Source: Nakamurella sp. PAMC28650 (GTDB lineage: Bacteria > Actinomycetota > Actinomycetes > Mycobacteriales > Nakamurellaceae). From it: a stretch of DNA of 64,000 nucleotides. Made by a program: the position numbers and the translations under genes. This document shows positions 45,095-54,341 of the stretch, piece by piece (positions within the stretch are counted from its first letter, which is position 1; each line of letters starts with the position of its first letter). The notes under the pieces were generated by a model. The model was given only the letters and a program-made list of their open reading frames with translations, did not search any database and was not told where the DNA came from. Location of the stretch: the NCBI RefSeq assembly GCF_014303395.1, contig NZ_CP060298.1, positions 1,674,001 through 1,738,000 of the forward strand, written 5' to 3'.

Positions 45095-45594
45095 TGGCAC
45101 AGGGATATCGTGATCCAGTAGTAGCTCTGATTGTAAGCTTACTCAACGCCTCTGGACCTACAATCCTAAGAAATAAGTACTATCACGGCGATCCGGTTGT
45201 CGTGAATAAGTCGCTGTTGCCGGCCTGCTTTGTATCCAAGGACACAACAACCTTCGGTAACGAAAGTACCTCCGAGGATCTAATTCGCATGCCCATGGTC
45301 ATCAATGTCGTTTACGACCTCACGAGGGACTTCAACCAAGCTTTCGACAACGTGAACTCTGCCTCAGCGGTGTATGAGATGCTGGAGGCCCGCAACGGTG
45401 ACTACACGCTCCGTAAGGACGCGATCACAGCCGTCCTGCGGCACAACCAGCAGATCGCTGCTCACCTCTACATCAACCTCGACAAAGACGTCACCTGCGA
45501 ATACGGGGTAAGCGTGAATAAGCGTGGGGATGGCATATATACCGTTGAAGGCGTATGCAAGTTCGAGGTCTACCAGATCCAACTCACGCCATAG
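45094..45594 (+). CDS. Tail terminator-like protein
   Basis: 166 residues, alpha/beta with a central dimerisation-like strand pattern. Size and place between gpG-like and major tail protein fit a tail-completion/terminator protein. No strong motif. Confidence 0.6.
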   Translation: MAQGYRDPVVALIVSLLNASGPTILRNKYYHGDPVVVNKSLLPACFVSKDTTTFGNESTSEDLIRMPMVINVVYDLTRDFNQAFDNVNSASAVYEMLEARNGDYTLRKDAITAVLRHNQQIAAHLYINLDKDVTCEYGVSVNKRGDGIYTVEGVCKFEVYQIQLTP

Positions 45595-45645
45595 GTATTG
45601 CATGGCCTGAGTGGAAATGTAACGATTAATACAAGAGGACATTCC

Positions 45646-45804
45646 ATGGCAGAAGTAGAAGCACCCATAATCGACTCGGCAGAACAGGTAGTTAAGCCAG
45701 AAACGATGCTGTTCTACTTTCCGCAGTATGAACTTTCAGTCGAAGCGGTTGACTACGACGATGCGCTCAAGCAAGTAAAGAAACTAGCACAGAAGGACAA
45801 CTAG
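45646..45804 (+). CDS. 52-residue hypothetical tail-region protein
   Basis: Acidic small protein from ATG 45646 with AAGAGGAC upstream (MAEVEAPIIDSAEQVV...). Ends one base before the major tail gene. Confidence 0.6.
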   Translation: MAEVEAPIIDSAEQVVKPETMLFYFPQYELSVEAVDYDDALKQVKKLAQKDN

Positions 45805-45805
45805 C

Positions 45806-46783
45806 ATGGCTGACGTCAGCGGCAGAAAAGTAAGTTACGGTATAGCCAAAGAGGGACCTCGCGGTATTGCCACGACTCCGACCAACTGGATTCCGCTATT
45901 GACCTTCGACTTTCAAAATAAGAGTGATCAAATCTGGAATGAATCAGTGTTTGGAGTTTTAAACAAGAACTCCGGCTCAGAGCTGGTCAAGGACTACGCC
46001 GAGGGGAAGCTTGAAGGTAAGGTAACCGATCAAACCTTCGGACTACTTCTATACGCTGCGCTTGGCAACTACTCAGGAGCCCTTCATGCGGCTGAGACCC
46101 TGGTTAAGGATCACACGTTCACACAGAGTCAAGCCAACAACCCCCAGTCACTTACCATCACTCGTGTAGATGGGAACACTGACAAGAACTACCCACTGGC
46201 TATGCTTAAGTCATTGGAGATCACTGTCGTCGTCGGCGAGTTCGTGAAATACGTGGCTGAGTTCGTTTCGAAGAAGGGCGTCGCCGGTACCGATACTGTC
46301 GCGTACGTCCTAGAGAACGAGTTCAAGGCTAAGTTCGCTACCGCCAAGACGGCTGCTACTACAGCTGGCCTTGGCGCTGCCTCTGCGATTCCTATGAAGT
46401 CATTCAAGATCAAGATTGCCCGCAAGGTGAACCCGTACTACGTCTTTGGCTCCAACGATCCAAACGAGATCTTTGTCGAGGACTTCGAAACATCTGGCGA
46501 GTTCGTTCTTCGCTACACCGATCAAACTTACGAGAATTACATGTTCAACAACACGGTCCAGGCGCTCCAGGTCGCTGTCGTCAACACGTCCGTAACGATC
46601 GGTACTTCCGCTAACCCTGCTCTCACCATCACTCTGCCTAAGGCCGACGCCAGCTCGTGGAAGATCGACATGAAGGCCGACGGTATCGTCGAGCAAACGG
46701 TCGGGTTTATGGGACTGTTCGACTTCGCCAGCTCAACGGAAATCAGTGCTGTTTTGACGAACAGCAAAATCACGTCATACTAG
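45806..46783 (+). CDS. Major tail tube protein
   Basis: 325 residues, beta-rich with TNWIPLLTFDFQNKSD, SLEITVVVGEFVKYVAEF and AIPMKSFKIKIARKV, as in long-tailed phage tube proteins. It directly precedes the frameshifted tail chaperones and tape measure, the conserved siphophage order. No contractile sheath gene was seen, so a siphovirus-like tail is likely. Confidence 0.8.
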   Translation: MADVSGRKVSYGIAKEGPRGIATTPTNWIPLLTFDFQNKSDQIWNESVFGVLNKNSGSELVKDYAEGKLEGKVTDQTFGLLLYAALGNYSGALHAAETLVKDHTFTQSQANNPQSLTITRVDGNTDKNYPLAMLKSLEITVVVGEFVKYVAEFVSKKGVAGTDTVAYVLENEFKAKFATAKTAATTAGLGAASAIPMKSFKIKIARKVNPYYVFGSNDPNEIFVEDFETSGEFVLRYTDQTYENYMFNNTVQALQVAVVNTSVTIGTSANPALTITLPKADASSWKIDMKADGIVEQTVGFMGLFDFASSTEISAVLTNSKITSY

Positions 46784-46804
46784 AGTCACTAATGGAGCAT
46801 CCTA

Positions 46805-47119
46805 GTGTCTCAGAAATTTATTGTTCGTAAGCATGTGTCTCTTGATTTCCTCGGGGAGGACTGGAAGGAAGCGTTCATCGACTACAACGCCTTCGACTCG
46901 AACGACCTTCTGCAAATAAGCGAAATCAGCACTGACGAGAGTGATAAGACCTCTTCATTCCGTAGGATGCTGGAACTATTGAAGGCCAACTTCTTGGATG
47001 GGAAAGGTGTCGGTGTCGATGGACTCGTGGATCTGACACAAGACGACCTGAGCCAATTGCCTATCGAGATCGTTAATAGGTCGATAGAAGCACTGAACGG
47101 ATCCGTAAGCCCAAACTAG
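46805..47119 (+). CDS. Tail assembly chaperone G
   Basis: 104 residues from GTG 46805, acidic, helical. It ends at TAG 47117, immediately after the heptamer C-CCA-AAC. Its location between tube and tape-measure genes is the invariant site of the G/GT chaperone pair. Confidence 0.82.
   Translation: MSQKFIVRKHVSLDFLGEDWKEAFIDYNAFDSNDLLQISEISTDESDKTSSFRRMLELLKANFLDGKGVGVDGLVDLTQDDLSQLPIEIVNRSIEALNGSVSPN
47110..47116 (+). promoter_or_regulatory. -1 frameshift heptamer C-CCA-AAC in the tail chaperone pair
   Basis: Zero-frame codons read AGC CCA AAC TAG. Slippage by -1 on CCCAAAC continues as CTA GCC GAC into a long open frame. Frameshifting between these two chaperones is conserved in long-tailed phages. 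Confidence 0.85.
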
Positions 47120-47361
47120 CCGACGCTCTGAGCGCACTCATCGTTCAGGGCGTACTACCCGCCATTGGTTATGGCTCGTCTTATTGGTATTCTAGATATA
47201 GGTATCGCAAAGCTCTCGGAGGGTTATCGGCTGACGAGATGGATGCTGAGATCGAGCGACACATGGAAGAGTACCAAATAAATCTCCGCATTATGGGCTT
47301 TGAAGCCGAGCGCGAAGAGCTAGAACAAAGGCGTCAACAGCAACAGCATGGCAGATCTTAA
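47116..47361 (+). CDS. Tail assembly chaperone T part (-1 frame)
   Basis: 81 codons reached only by the -1 shift, beginning LADALSALIVQGVLPAIGYG and ending in a Gln-rich helix. It has the charged C-terminal helix typical of the GT extension that contacts the tape measure. Its end overlaps the start of the tape measure gene by 14 bp. Confidence 0.8.
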   Translation, partial: LADALSALIVQGVLPAIGYGSSYWYSRYRYRKALGGLSADEMDAEIERHMEEYQINLRIMGFEAEREELEQRRQQQQHGRS

Positions 47362-49330
47362 CTCCAGCATATTAGAGCTAGTCATATCGGCAAGAGATCT
47401 GGCTACTGAGACTATAGCGAAGGTCAACGCCGAGCTTGCTGCGACTGGCGATAAGGCGGTTGCCTCGTCAGAGAAGGCCAGTGCCGGGATGGCCGGGTTG
47501 GCTGTCCCCGTGGCGGCTGTTGGCTTAGCTGTAACCGCAGCTCTCGGGGCCACTGCGAAGATGGCCTCAGACTTCAACCAGCAGATGGAGCTTGTCCATA
47601 CGCAAGCCGGGGCCTCACAGGCGGAAGTTGAAGCCCTCAAGAACCAGGTACTCGCCCTGGCGCCGGCCGTCGGGTTTGGACCAACAGCTCTTGCTCTAGC
47701 ACTCTTTCACGTTGAGTCCGTTGGCTATCGTGGCGCTGATGCAATGGCGGTTCTGAAGATTGCTGCTGAAGGCGCAGCAATCGGTCAAGCCAGTCTCGAT
47801 GACACGACCTACGCTTTGACGTCCACAATGAAATCATTCAACCTTGAGGGCATTGGCGCCGCTACGAAGACCATGGGCGAACTGAACGCCATCGTGGGTT
47901 CCGGAGACATGAAGATGCAGGACCTGAACGCCGCGATCCAGACCGGCATCCTCTCGACGGCTCAGACCTTCGGCATCGACATCCAGTCCATGGGCGCGGC
48001 GCTCTCGTATCTGACTGACCGAGGGGAGAAGGCTGACGTTGCCTCCACCCGACTCTCCATGGGAATCACGCTCATGGCAGCCCCTACTCAAAAGGCAGCC
48101 AAGCTGCTGGGCGACATCGGTATGGCCGGACCGGCTGTTGTGGCTTCAACGGATGCCATGACCCAAGCCCTGCGGAAGGCAGGCCTGACGACAGTGACCC
48201 TCGCAGATGACCTGCGCAAGCCTGACGGTATCCAAGTGGCTCTACAGGACCTCCAGACGCACCTGACAGCGTCGGGCATCAGCGCGGATGACGCCGCGGC
48301 CTTGATGTCTCGCGCCTTCGGTGGTGGACGAACGGACAAGGCTCTCATGGCGCTGATTGAGAATCTAACCGGAATTAAGCAAAAGTACGATGCGATTGGG
48401 GTATCAGCCAATAACTTCGGCGAAGACTGGGCAGCACAGCAAGCCCAAGCAAATCAGAAGCTCAAAGAATTCCAGGCTGGCCTGCAATCCTTGGCCATTC
48501 AACTGGGGGAGCACGTTCTAGTAGCGATCTTCGCAACAATCGGCGCCGTCCAAAAGATGTGGACAGCATTTACCGCTGACAAAGGCGTCCAGGATGCATT
48601 TAAGCTCATTGCTGCCGCTGCCGGTCAGCTGTGGCAAGCAATCGCCACTCAGCTTGCTCCAGCTCTAGAGCAGCTATGGCCGAAGGTACAACCGCTGGTC
48701 ATGCTCCTGGCGAAGGCTCTGGGTGTCGATCTTGTGTTCAGCCTGCTCGCCGTCATCAAAGTTACGACCTGGAGTGTCGAGCTATTCGCCGAGATGATCA
48801 AACTTGTTTCTACCCTGATCAGCTGGGTCGAGAGCGCAGTCGGTGCATCAGCCAAATTCGCATCTGAATGGGTGAGATCCATCGGTGGTATGAAGAACGC
48901 CATCGGCGATTTCGTCGGGTGGCTACTTGGGTTTGGATGGTCCAGCATCGGTGGAACGATCGGTAGGAGCATAGTTAACGGGGTGACCGGAGTGCTGAAG
49001 GGGCTGAGCTCAAGCATTCCCGGTGCTAATACAGCGTTGCATGACCTGCATATTCCGGGCTTTGCCACTGGTGGGGTAGTTCCTGGATCAATGGGCCAAC
49101 CGGTCCTAGCTCTTGTGCATGGTGGCGAAACCATTACTCCACCCGGAGAGAAATTTGGCGGGAACGCTAACAGTGTTGGTGGCTCGGTAAATCTGACTGT
49201 CAACGTCGGTACGTTCACGGGCTCTTCAGCAGAATTCGATAATCTAGCGGCCAAGATCTACCAGTCACTCATGCGAACCGCACGAGCTAACGGTACGCAG
49301 CTGCCGTCAATAGGAGTACGACCGGCATGA
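47348..49330 (+). CDS. Tape measure protein
   Basis: 660 residues, short for a tape measure. TP901-type core motifs include GFGPTALALALFHVESVGYRG and LSYLTDRGEKADVASTRLSM. Hydrophobic segments occur near 50-75 and 455-490, and the C-terminus has FATGGVVPGSMGQPVLALVHGGE. It sets tail length and may help DNA cross the envelope. The modest size predicts a short tail. Confidence 0.9.
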   Translation: MADLNSSILELVISARDLATETIAKVNAELAATGDKAVASSEKASAGMAGLAVPVAAVGLAVTAALGATAKMASDFNQQMELVHTQAGASQAEVEALKNQVLALAPAVGFGPTALALALFHVESVGYRGADAMAVLKIAAEGAAIGQASLDDTTYALTSTMKSFNLEGIGAATKTMGELNAIVGSGDMKMQDLNAAIQTGILSTAQTFGIDIQSMGAALSYLTDRGEKADVASTRLSMGITLMAAPTQKAAKLLGDIGMAGPAVVASTDAMTQALRKAGLTTVTLADDLRKPDGIQVALQDLQTHLTASGISADDAAALMSRAFGGGRTDKALMALIENLTGIKQKYDAIGVSANNFGEDWAAQQAQANQKLKEFQAGLQSLAIQLGEHVLVAIFATIGAVQKMWTAFTADKGVQDAFKLIAAAAGQLWQAIATQLAPALEQLWPKVQPLVMLLAKALGVDLVFSLLAVIKVTTWSVELFAEMIKLVSTLISWVESAVGASAKFASEWVRSIGGMKNAIGDFVGWLLGFGWSSIGGTIGRSIVNGVTGVLKGLSSSIPGANTALHDLHIPGFATGGVVPGSMGQPVLALVHGGETITPPGEKFGGNANSVGGSVNLTVNVGTFTGSSAEFDNLAAKIYQSLMRTARANGTQLPSIGVRPA

Positions 49331-49674
49331 TCACACTCAACTCAATCACGATTGCACAGCCCAAGTCGGACGGGGTGAAAGAGGAGCTCTTACAGATCTA
49401 CCACGATCGCATGAGGGTCAACGGCTCGCTTCAGCGCAACTTCTTTGGCGTAAAGAAGCAGGTCACTCTGTCCTGGCCGCCACTGGCGCCGGCTGACTTC
49501 CAAGTGCTCATCGCAATGTTCACCTCTGGCGCTACAGTCTCCTACAGTAACTCCAACTCGGCCTATGCCGGTGGGTCGATGAACTTCGTCGGCCTTCCAT
49601 TGCACGCTGAAGATGCGTACCTTCCTGGTAGCTCAATTCTCAGGACGTTGACCGTAACCTTGCGTCAAGTCTGA
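49327..49674 (+). CDS. Distal tail-type protein
   Basis: 115 residues, beta-rich, overlapping the tape measure gene. Order (tape measure, small protein, large tail protein) suggests a distal tail or baseplate hub component. Confidence 0.65.
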   Translation: MITLNSITIAQPKSDGVKEELLQIYHDRMRVNGSLQRNFFGVKKQVTLSWPPLAPADFQVLIAMFTSGATVSYSNSNSAYAGGSMNFVGLPLHAEDAYLPGSSILRTLTVTLRQV

Positions 49675-51254
49675 TGCAGTCGGTCTCCGGCTCCTGGGCC
49701 ACAAACATTGCGGCACCGGTACGCAATGTCTCGTATGGCGTACAGATGAGCTGGCCTCAGACAGTCGTAACCTCTGGCTTCTTCACCATCGGCACTTCGT
49801 CAATCGGTGGTCCCGACATCATCAAGTCAGGAGGCGCGGCGGTTGCGTTCTTCGACAAGTACCAGTACTGGGACTACTCGCCGCGGCTGATCAACGTCAG
49901 CGTCTCCCAGAAGATCGGACAGTACCCATACGGAACGATCATGGCGCAGCTCAGCGCCCAGCTCGATAACGGGGACTACCTGTTCACTCCCGGATTCGAC
50001 GCCACGATCGGTGCTTACACAGAGCTCCCCGGACGGCCGGTGAAGTTCAGCCTTGGGTTTGAGGGGGAGACGCTACAACAGTTCGTTGGCTTCACAGACA
50101 AGCCGACCCACGACCGGAACGACCTGACTATCAGCCTGACGGCGTTCGACGCGTTTGCCTACATTGCGACCTACAAGTCCGTCACGAACACGGTCCTGAC
50201 AGGACAGCGGGCAGATCAGATCATCGCAACCGCCCTTGCGGAGATGGGTTTCAGCGCTTCTCAGTACAGCCTTGACCTTTCGCTCATGAACCCAATCGGT
50301 GCGTTGGCTCCATACGGTCTCAGGTGGGGAGACATCTTCCACCAGCTCTGCGAAGCTGAGCAAGCGCTAATGTTCGTCGATGAGAACGGGATCATCCAGT
50401 TCTGGAACCGCCAGCACTTCATCAACAACCAGACGACGGTGTGGAACCTGGACTACACCAATATGGAGAACCTCCAGACCGAAGTGACGCCCATCTTCAA
50501 CGACGTCCTGGTCGTAGCCAACCCGCGGGCTGTAGGGCCGAAGCAAAAGGTCTGGGAGCAATCCACACCAGTCGTGCTCTCGCCTGGGCTTACGACGGTG
50601 CCTGTCGATTTCACAGACGCCAATGGCTCGCTACCGGTGACCACACTTGACACGCCGATCGGATCCTTCAGCTCCACCACGTCGACCTACACGGCCAACG
50701 CCGCTGCGGATGGATCGGGTACTGACCGAACTGGGAGCGTGACTGTTTCTTCGGTGACGTTGAACGGTACGAGTGCGGTCGTGGTCTTCAACAACGCCAC
50801 GAGCTCATCCGTCTACCTGACGACGCTGTTGCTCTTCGGTACTTCGGCTCCGGTGACCGCGCACATCAGCGTTGAGTACAAAGACGCCGCCAGCATCTCG
50901 CTGTACGGGGTCAACCCTGGCAACAACGGGGACGTGCTGGAGATCGACAACAACTACATCCAGGATCAAGGGACAGCCACCAGCTTGGCCTTCGGGATCG
51001 TCAACGAGTTCAAAGATGCGCGCGGTCGCTACCTAGCCTACCCACTGGCCAACCCGGCGATCCAGATCGGTGACTACCTGCAGGTCACGAACTCTGATTC
51101 TGGCGTCGTGAAGAACATGTGGGTAACCGGTAGAACGATCAGCCTTGGCGTTGGCGATCTTTCGCAAGTGTTGGAGCTTGAGGAGCGGGCTTTGATCTCT
51201 TACTTCAAGATCGGGACGTCCAGTATTGGCGGTACGGCACAACTTGCACCATAA
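49674..51254 (+). CDS. Minor tail/tail-tip protein
   Basis: 526 residues. The N-terminal half has tail-hub features (KVSYG-like start, LTISLTAFDAFAYIATYKS, EQALMFVDENGIIQFWNRQ), the C-terminal half beta-sandwich repeats. The motif FTIGTSSIGG appears near residue 40 and as FKIGTSSIGG at the very end. Likely the tail-tip hub. Confidence 0.75.
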   Translation: MQSVSGSWATNIAAPVRNVSYGVQMSWPQTVVTSGFFTIGTSSIGGPDIIKSGGAAVAFFDKYQYWDYSPRLINVSVSQKIGQYPYGTIMAQLSAQLDNGDYLFTPGFDATIGAYTELPGRPVKFSLGFEGETLQQFVGFTDKPTHDRNDLTISLTAFDAFAYIATYKSVTNTVLTGQRADQIIATALAEMGFSASQYSLDLSLMNPIGALAPYGLRWGDIFHQLCEAEQALMFVDENGIIQFWNRQHFINNQTTVWNLDYTNMENLQTEVTPIFNDVLVVANPRAVGPKQKVWEQSTPVVLSPGLTTVPVDFTDANGSLPVTTLDTPIGSFSSTTSTYTANAAADGSGTDRTGSVTVSSVTLNGTSAVVVFNNATSSSVYLTTLLLFGTSAPVTAHISVEYKDAASISLYGVNPGNNGDVLEIDNNYIQDQGTATSLAFGIVNEFKDARGRYLAYPLANPAIQIGDYLQVTNSDSGVVKNMWVTGRTISLGVGDLSQVLELEERALISYFKIGTSSIGGTAQLAP

Positions 51255-51278
51255 TAGAATAAACAGGACTCACGACTC

Positions 51279-51815
51279 ATGGCTTATGTACCGACAACCT
51301 TCACAGCAGGCGAGACTCCGCCAACATCTAAGTGGAATCAATTGGGCGGAAACGACTCTAGCTTTAACGACGGCACGGGCATAGGGCAAGTCATCGGCCC
51401 ATCGCACCTGACCGCTACCGCAATCACGGCGGGGTATGTTCAAGCTATAGCCAACCAAACATCAATCACGTCAACGACGGTTGTCCAGGTCACGAGTCTA
51501 TCTGCCGCTGTGACCGTTCCCGGCGGGGGCCGACGGCTTGAAATCGAGGCCCATCTGCCGAATGTCGCCTTGGCGGCAGCAGGCAATATCTTCGTGTCAA
51601 TCTGGGATGGCGCAGTCGGTAGCGGCACGCAACTACAAGAGGACGAGATTACCGTGGCCGGAGCGACGTTTGTCGTCTCTCCAACAGTCAAAGCTTACCC
51701 AGCTCCAGCAGCTGGTGGTAAGACCTACAATGTCGGGATTCGCGTCGGCAGCAGCACAGCAGCGATAACAAGTAGCGCAACTGCCCCGTCAAGTCTGATC
51801 GTCAAGGTGATCTAG
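51279..51815 (+). CDS. Tail-associated structural protein
   Basis: 178 residues, beta-sandwich-like, rich in Ala/Thr/Val. N-terminal YVPTTFTAGETPPTSKWNQLGGND is common in phage minor tail proteins. Its stop and the next start overlap. Confidence 0.65.
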   Translation: MAYVPTTFTAGETPPTSKWNQLGGNDSSFNDGTGIGQVIGPSHLTATAITAGYVQAIANQTSITSTTVVQVTSLSAAVTVPGGGRRLEIEAHLPNVALAAAGNIFVSIWDGAVGSGTQLQEDEITVAGATFVVSPTVKAYPAPAAGGKTYNVGIRVGSSTAAITSSATAPSSLIVKVI

Positions 51816-52369
51816 TGGGCGTTCAGACGTCGAGCATCTCGGGAACGACGGACGGTAAGACGACGTTTGACCCAGCCCGCGGCTATCTAGTCAACGATGG
51901 AACAAACAACCGGGTTCTCATCGGTAAACGCAATGACGGTAGCTATGGTATCGACGTGTCAAAGACTGGCCAAGAAGTGGTGGGAGCCTCTGGCAGTCAG
52001 CTCGTGATGAGCAGCCAGTTCAACTCGTTCAAGATTGTTGCTACTGGTACGGCTTCATTCGTAGTAGCAGCAGGAGGTGCAGCAAACTCGTCCTACTACG
52101 TCGACATCCTTCACAACCTAGGGTTTGTGCCCGGCATGATTGCCTACATCAACAGCGCCGGTACACGGTTGCCGGCTGGTGTTAACTACGCGCTACCGAT
52201 GATCTTCTATGGCTTCGCCAGCGGCGGGGCGATACCGATCAATGCCCTATTAAGTGGCGCAATCAACTCAACAACTTTGGAGTTTCTGCTATATACGGGT
52301 GACGTTAATACTCAATACGCTGGGACCTGGTCTGTCAGATATTACCTAACGCAGGAGACTGCCAACTAA
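51815..52369 (+). CDS. Tail-associated structural protein
   Basis: 184 residues from GTG 51815. Begins with the fibre-tip-like FDPARGYLVNDGTNNRVLIG, then a beta-rich domain. Probably a short tail appendage acting with the preceding protein. Confidence 0.6.
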   Translation: MGVQTSSISGTTDGKTTFDPARGYLVNDGTNNRVLIGKRNDGSYGIDVSKTGQEVVGASGSQLVMSSQFNSFKIVATGTASFVVAAGGAANSSYYVDILHNLGFVPGMIAYINSAGTRLPAGVNYALPMIFYGFASGGAIPINALLSGAINSTTLEFLLYTGDVNTQYAGTWSVRYYLTQETAN

Positions 52370-52605
52370 TGAAGCTCTTCTACGATACTTTTGGCAATGT
52401 GATCGGATCATTCGAAGGTGCGACGGATGCGATCGAATCGAGCGTTGGTCTCCCTAGCAACGCCATAGGCTTCCTGGTGGCACCCAAAGCCCTAGTAGAT
52501 CGTCTGAATGATCCCCTTGATCCGCTGCATCCCCACGACCTGACAGTTGCCGGCGACGAGATAGAGTCTCGCAATCAATCCGCTAAACCTAATCCCACTG
52601 GATAG
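52369..52605 (+). CDS. Small tail-region protein
   Basis: 78 residues (MKLFYDTFGNVIGSFEGATD...). Coupled by TAATGA overlap to the preceding tail gene. Possibly a tail-fibre chaperone; unproven. Confidence 0.55.
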   Translation: MKLFYDTFGNVIGSFEGATDAIESSVGLPSNAIGFLVAPKALVDRLNDPLDPLHPHDLTVAGDEIESRNQSAKPNPTG

Positions 52606-52610
52606 CCAAT

Positions 52611-52931
52611 ATGTCTCCACGAACGCTTAACGAAGAACGAGAACATAACGAAGATCAGCAAGCAGAGATGCGTGTTGACATGCGGTACATGCGTAACGAC
52701 ATCAAAGAAATAAAAGAAACACTCAAGTTTCAGGCGCAGTCATTCATCACCCGCGATCAGATGACGGCAGCGTTTACACAACGTGATGACCGGCTGACTG
52801 ACCTAGAGGACGGCCGTAAAGCCGATCGAGAACGTTCAACTTTCTACGTTCGTGCTGTAGTGGGTGCGCTATTAACAGCTATCTTAACGTTCGCTGTAGT
52901 GCTATACCAAGCATACGGAGTTCATAAATGA
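52611..52931 (+). CDS. Coiled-coil protein with C-terminal membrane helix (XhlA/holin-like)
   Basis: 106 residues: a long charged coiled coil (residues ~8-75) then one transmembrane helix (VRAVVGALLTAILTFAVVLY). The plan resembles XhlA-type lysis proteins and other phage membrane coiled coils. It is the first gene of the lysis region. Confidence 0.6.
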   Translation: MSPRTLNEEREHNEDQQAEMRVDMRYMRNDIKEIKETLKFQAQSFITRDQMTAAFTQRDDRLTDLEDGRKADRERSTFYVRAVVGALLTAILTFAVVLYQAYGVHK

Positions 52932-53551
52932 AATTTTTCCGCACGTGGCGAACAGTCATCAATGTGGTCCTACTGATAGACGGTGCAACGATCCTGGTTG
53001 GACTGTACTTGGCATTTTGGCCAATGACGGCACTCACGGTAAAAGTACCTGACAAGGTCTTGAACCCGAACCATGAAGTATACGCCGGTGACACCCTGAT
53101 CTATCAGGTGGATTATCGTAAGTATACGAGCGCTCAAGCGTCTGTCACACGCACTCTCATTGGGTTGGTCACGTATCCGCTGCCTGGGGCGATCAATAAC
53201 GTACCGCCTGGCCAGGGTGTAACGATCTCACGAAACACGATAATCCCTGAGGGCGTCGCACCGGGCGTCTATAAGCTAGAGCTATGTCCTACGTACCGGC
53301 TGAACTTGCTACGTTTTGTCACCGTTTGCCATGACACTGAGTCTTTCACTGTCGTCCTACGGCCCCTAGGATCAATTACTACGACGACCACGACGACTTC
53401 GTCTACAGCGACCTCTATGCCAGCCGTAACAGCTCCTACGCCGTCCACAGTGCCATTTCACACTGACCCTCTTACCCAAGAACCAACGCAACCTACGCCA
53501 AGTCCAACACCGGGTATTATTCAAAAGCTCCTAAAGGCTGTAGGATTGTAA
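52928..53551 (+). CDS. Membrane-anchored protein with beta domain and Thr/Pro linker
   Basis: 207 residues. N-terminal transmembrane helix (VVLLIDGATILVGLYLAFW), an Ig-like domain (~40-145), a Thr/Ser/Pro linker with a run of Thr, and a short helical end (IIQKLLKAVGL). Likely outside the cell; could aid lysis. ATGA overlap with the preceding gene. Confidence 0.6.
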   Translation: MKFFRTWRTVINVVLLIDGATILVGLYLAFWPMTALTVKVPDKVLNPNHEVYAGDTLIYQVDYRKYTSAQASVTRTLIGLVTYPLPGAINNVPPGQGVTISRNTIIPEGVAPGVYKLELCPTYRLNLLRFVTVCHDTESFTVVLRPLGSITTTTTTTSSTATSMPAVTAPTPSTVPFHTDPLTQEPTQPTPSPTPGIIQKLLKAVGL

Positions 53552-53570
53552 GCAATAACGAGGAAGCAAC

Positions 53571-54224
53571 ATGAATCTCCAGAGTTTCGAAGACCAAGTA
53601 GTAGGTCGCTTAGTGAAATCAGCCCGCGGTATCACAGGTCAGTGCGTAAGCGTTAGTGCTCTGTGGGCAGAGGAGAACGGTTGGAAGGCTGTGTTTGGCC
53701 CAACCGCATACAGCATTTGGCTTAACTTCAGAGACCCTGCGTACCAGGTCATCGCAAACCAGGCTGGTCCAAACGGTAACCATCCCAATCCAGGGGACAT
53801 CGTGTTCTTCGACAGTCGCTTTGGTGGGGGAGCCGGCCACACGGGAGTATGCAAGAGCGCCGACCTAAACCAAGTGACTTTGATCGAGCAAAACGACCCG
53901 TACGGAACGGGTGTCCACGAGAAGACCTATAGCTACTTCGCTTTGGCTGGGTGGTTCCATCCCGTTGCTTTGGGCGCGCAACCGGGCGGTCTTACGGGCA
54001 GCAGTCGAAACGTCACGGTGACGGCCAACCCCTTGAACGTCAGGACGGCTCCGACAACCTCAGCTGTTCTCGCGGTCAACAGCACGATCCCGACTGGCCA
54101 GGTCGCCAAGGGAACCGTCCTATCGATTACGGGCTACGAGCATGCGCAGAGCGTGGGCGGTAACGATGTCTGGCTGCGCACGAGCCACAACAACTGGATT
54201 TGGTCAGGCGGGACGAATTGGTAG
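53571..54224 (+). CDS. Endolysin: CHAP domain plus SH3-like wall-binding domain
   Basis: 217 residues. CHAP amidase/endopeptidase with catalytic Cys in GITGQCVSVSA, His in GGAGHTGVCKS and a later polar residue in LIEQNDPYG. Residues ~145-217 form a bacterial SH3 domain (LNVRTAPTTSA, NWIWSGG). It has no signal peptide, so it needs a holin. Confidence 0.88.
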   Translation: MNLQSFEDQVVGRLVKSARGITGQCVSVSALWAEENGWKAVFGPTAYSIWLNFRDPAYQVIANQAGPNGNHPNPGDIVFFDSRFGGGAGHTGVCKSADLNQVTLIEQNDPYGTGVHEKTYSYFALAGWFHPVALGAQPGGLTGSSRNVTVTANPLNVRTAPTTSAVLAVNSTIPTGQVAKGTVLSITGYEHAQSVGGNDVWLRTSHNNWIWSGGTNW

Positions 54225-54251
54225 ATAATAAGTACATAACGTAGGTTTCCA

Positions 54252-54341
54252 ATGAGTCTTATCGTCACTCTGTTCATTGCCCTGTTAGCCGCCGCGATCG
54301 TATGGTTGGTTTTTAGCTTCGTACAACTGGGGGTTGTATGA
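54252..54341 (+). CDS. 29-residue hydrophobic peptide
   Basis: Almost a single transmembrane helix (LIVTLFIALLAAAIVWLVFS). Located between endolysin and the PLD-like gene with an ATGA overlap. Could be a small holin-like or pinholin-like peptide. Confidence 0.5.
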   Translation: MSLIVTLFIALLAAAIVWLVFSFVQLGVV

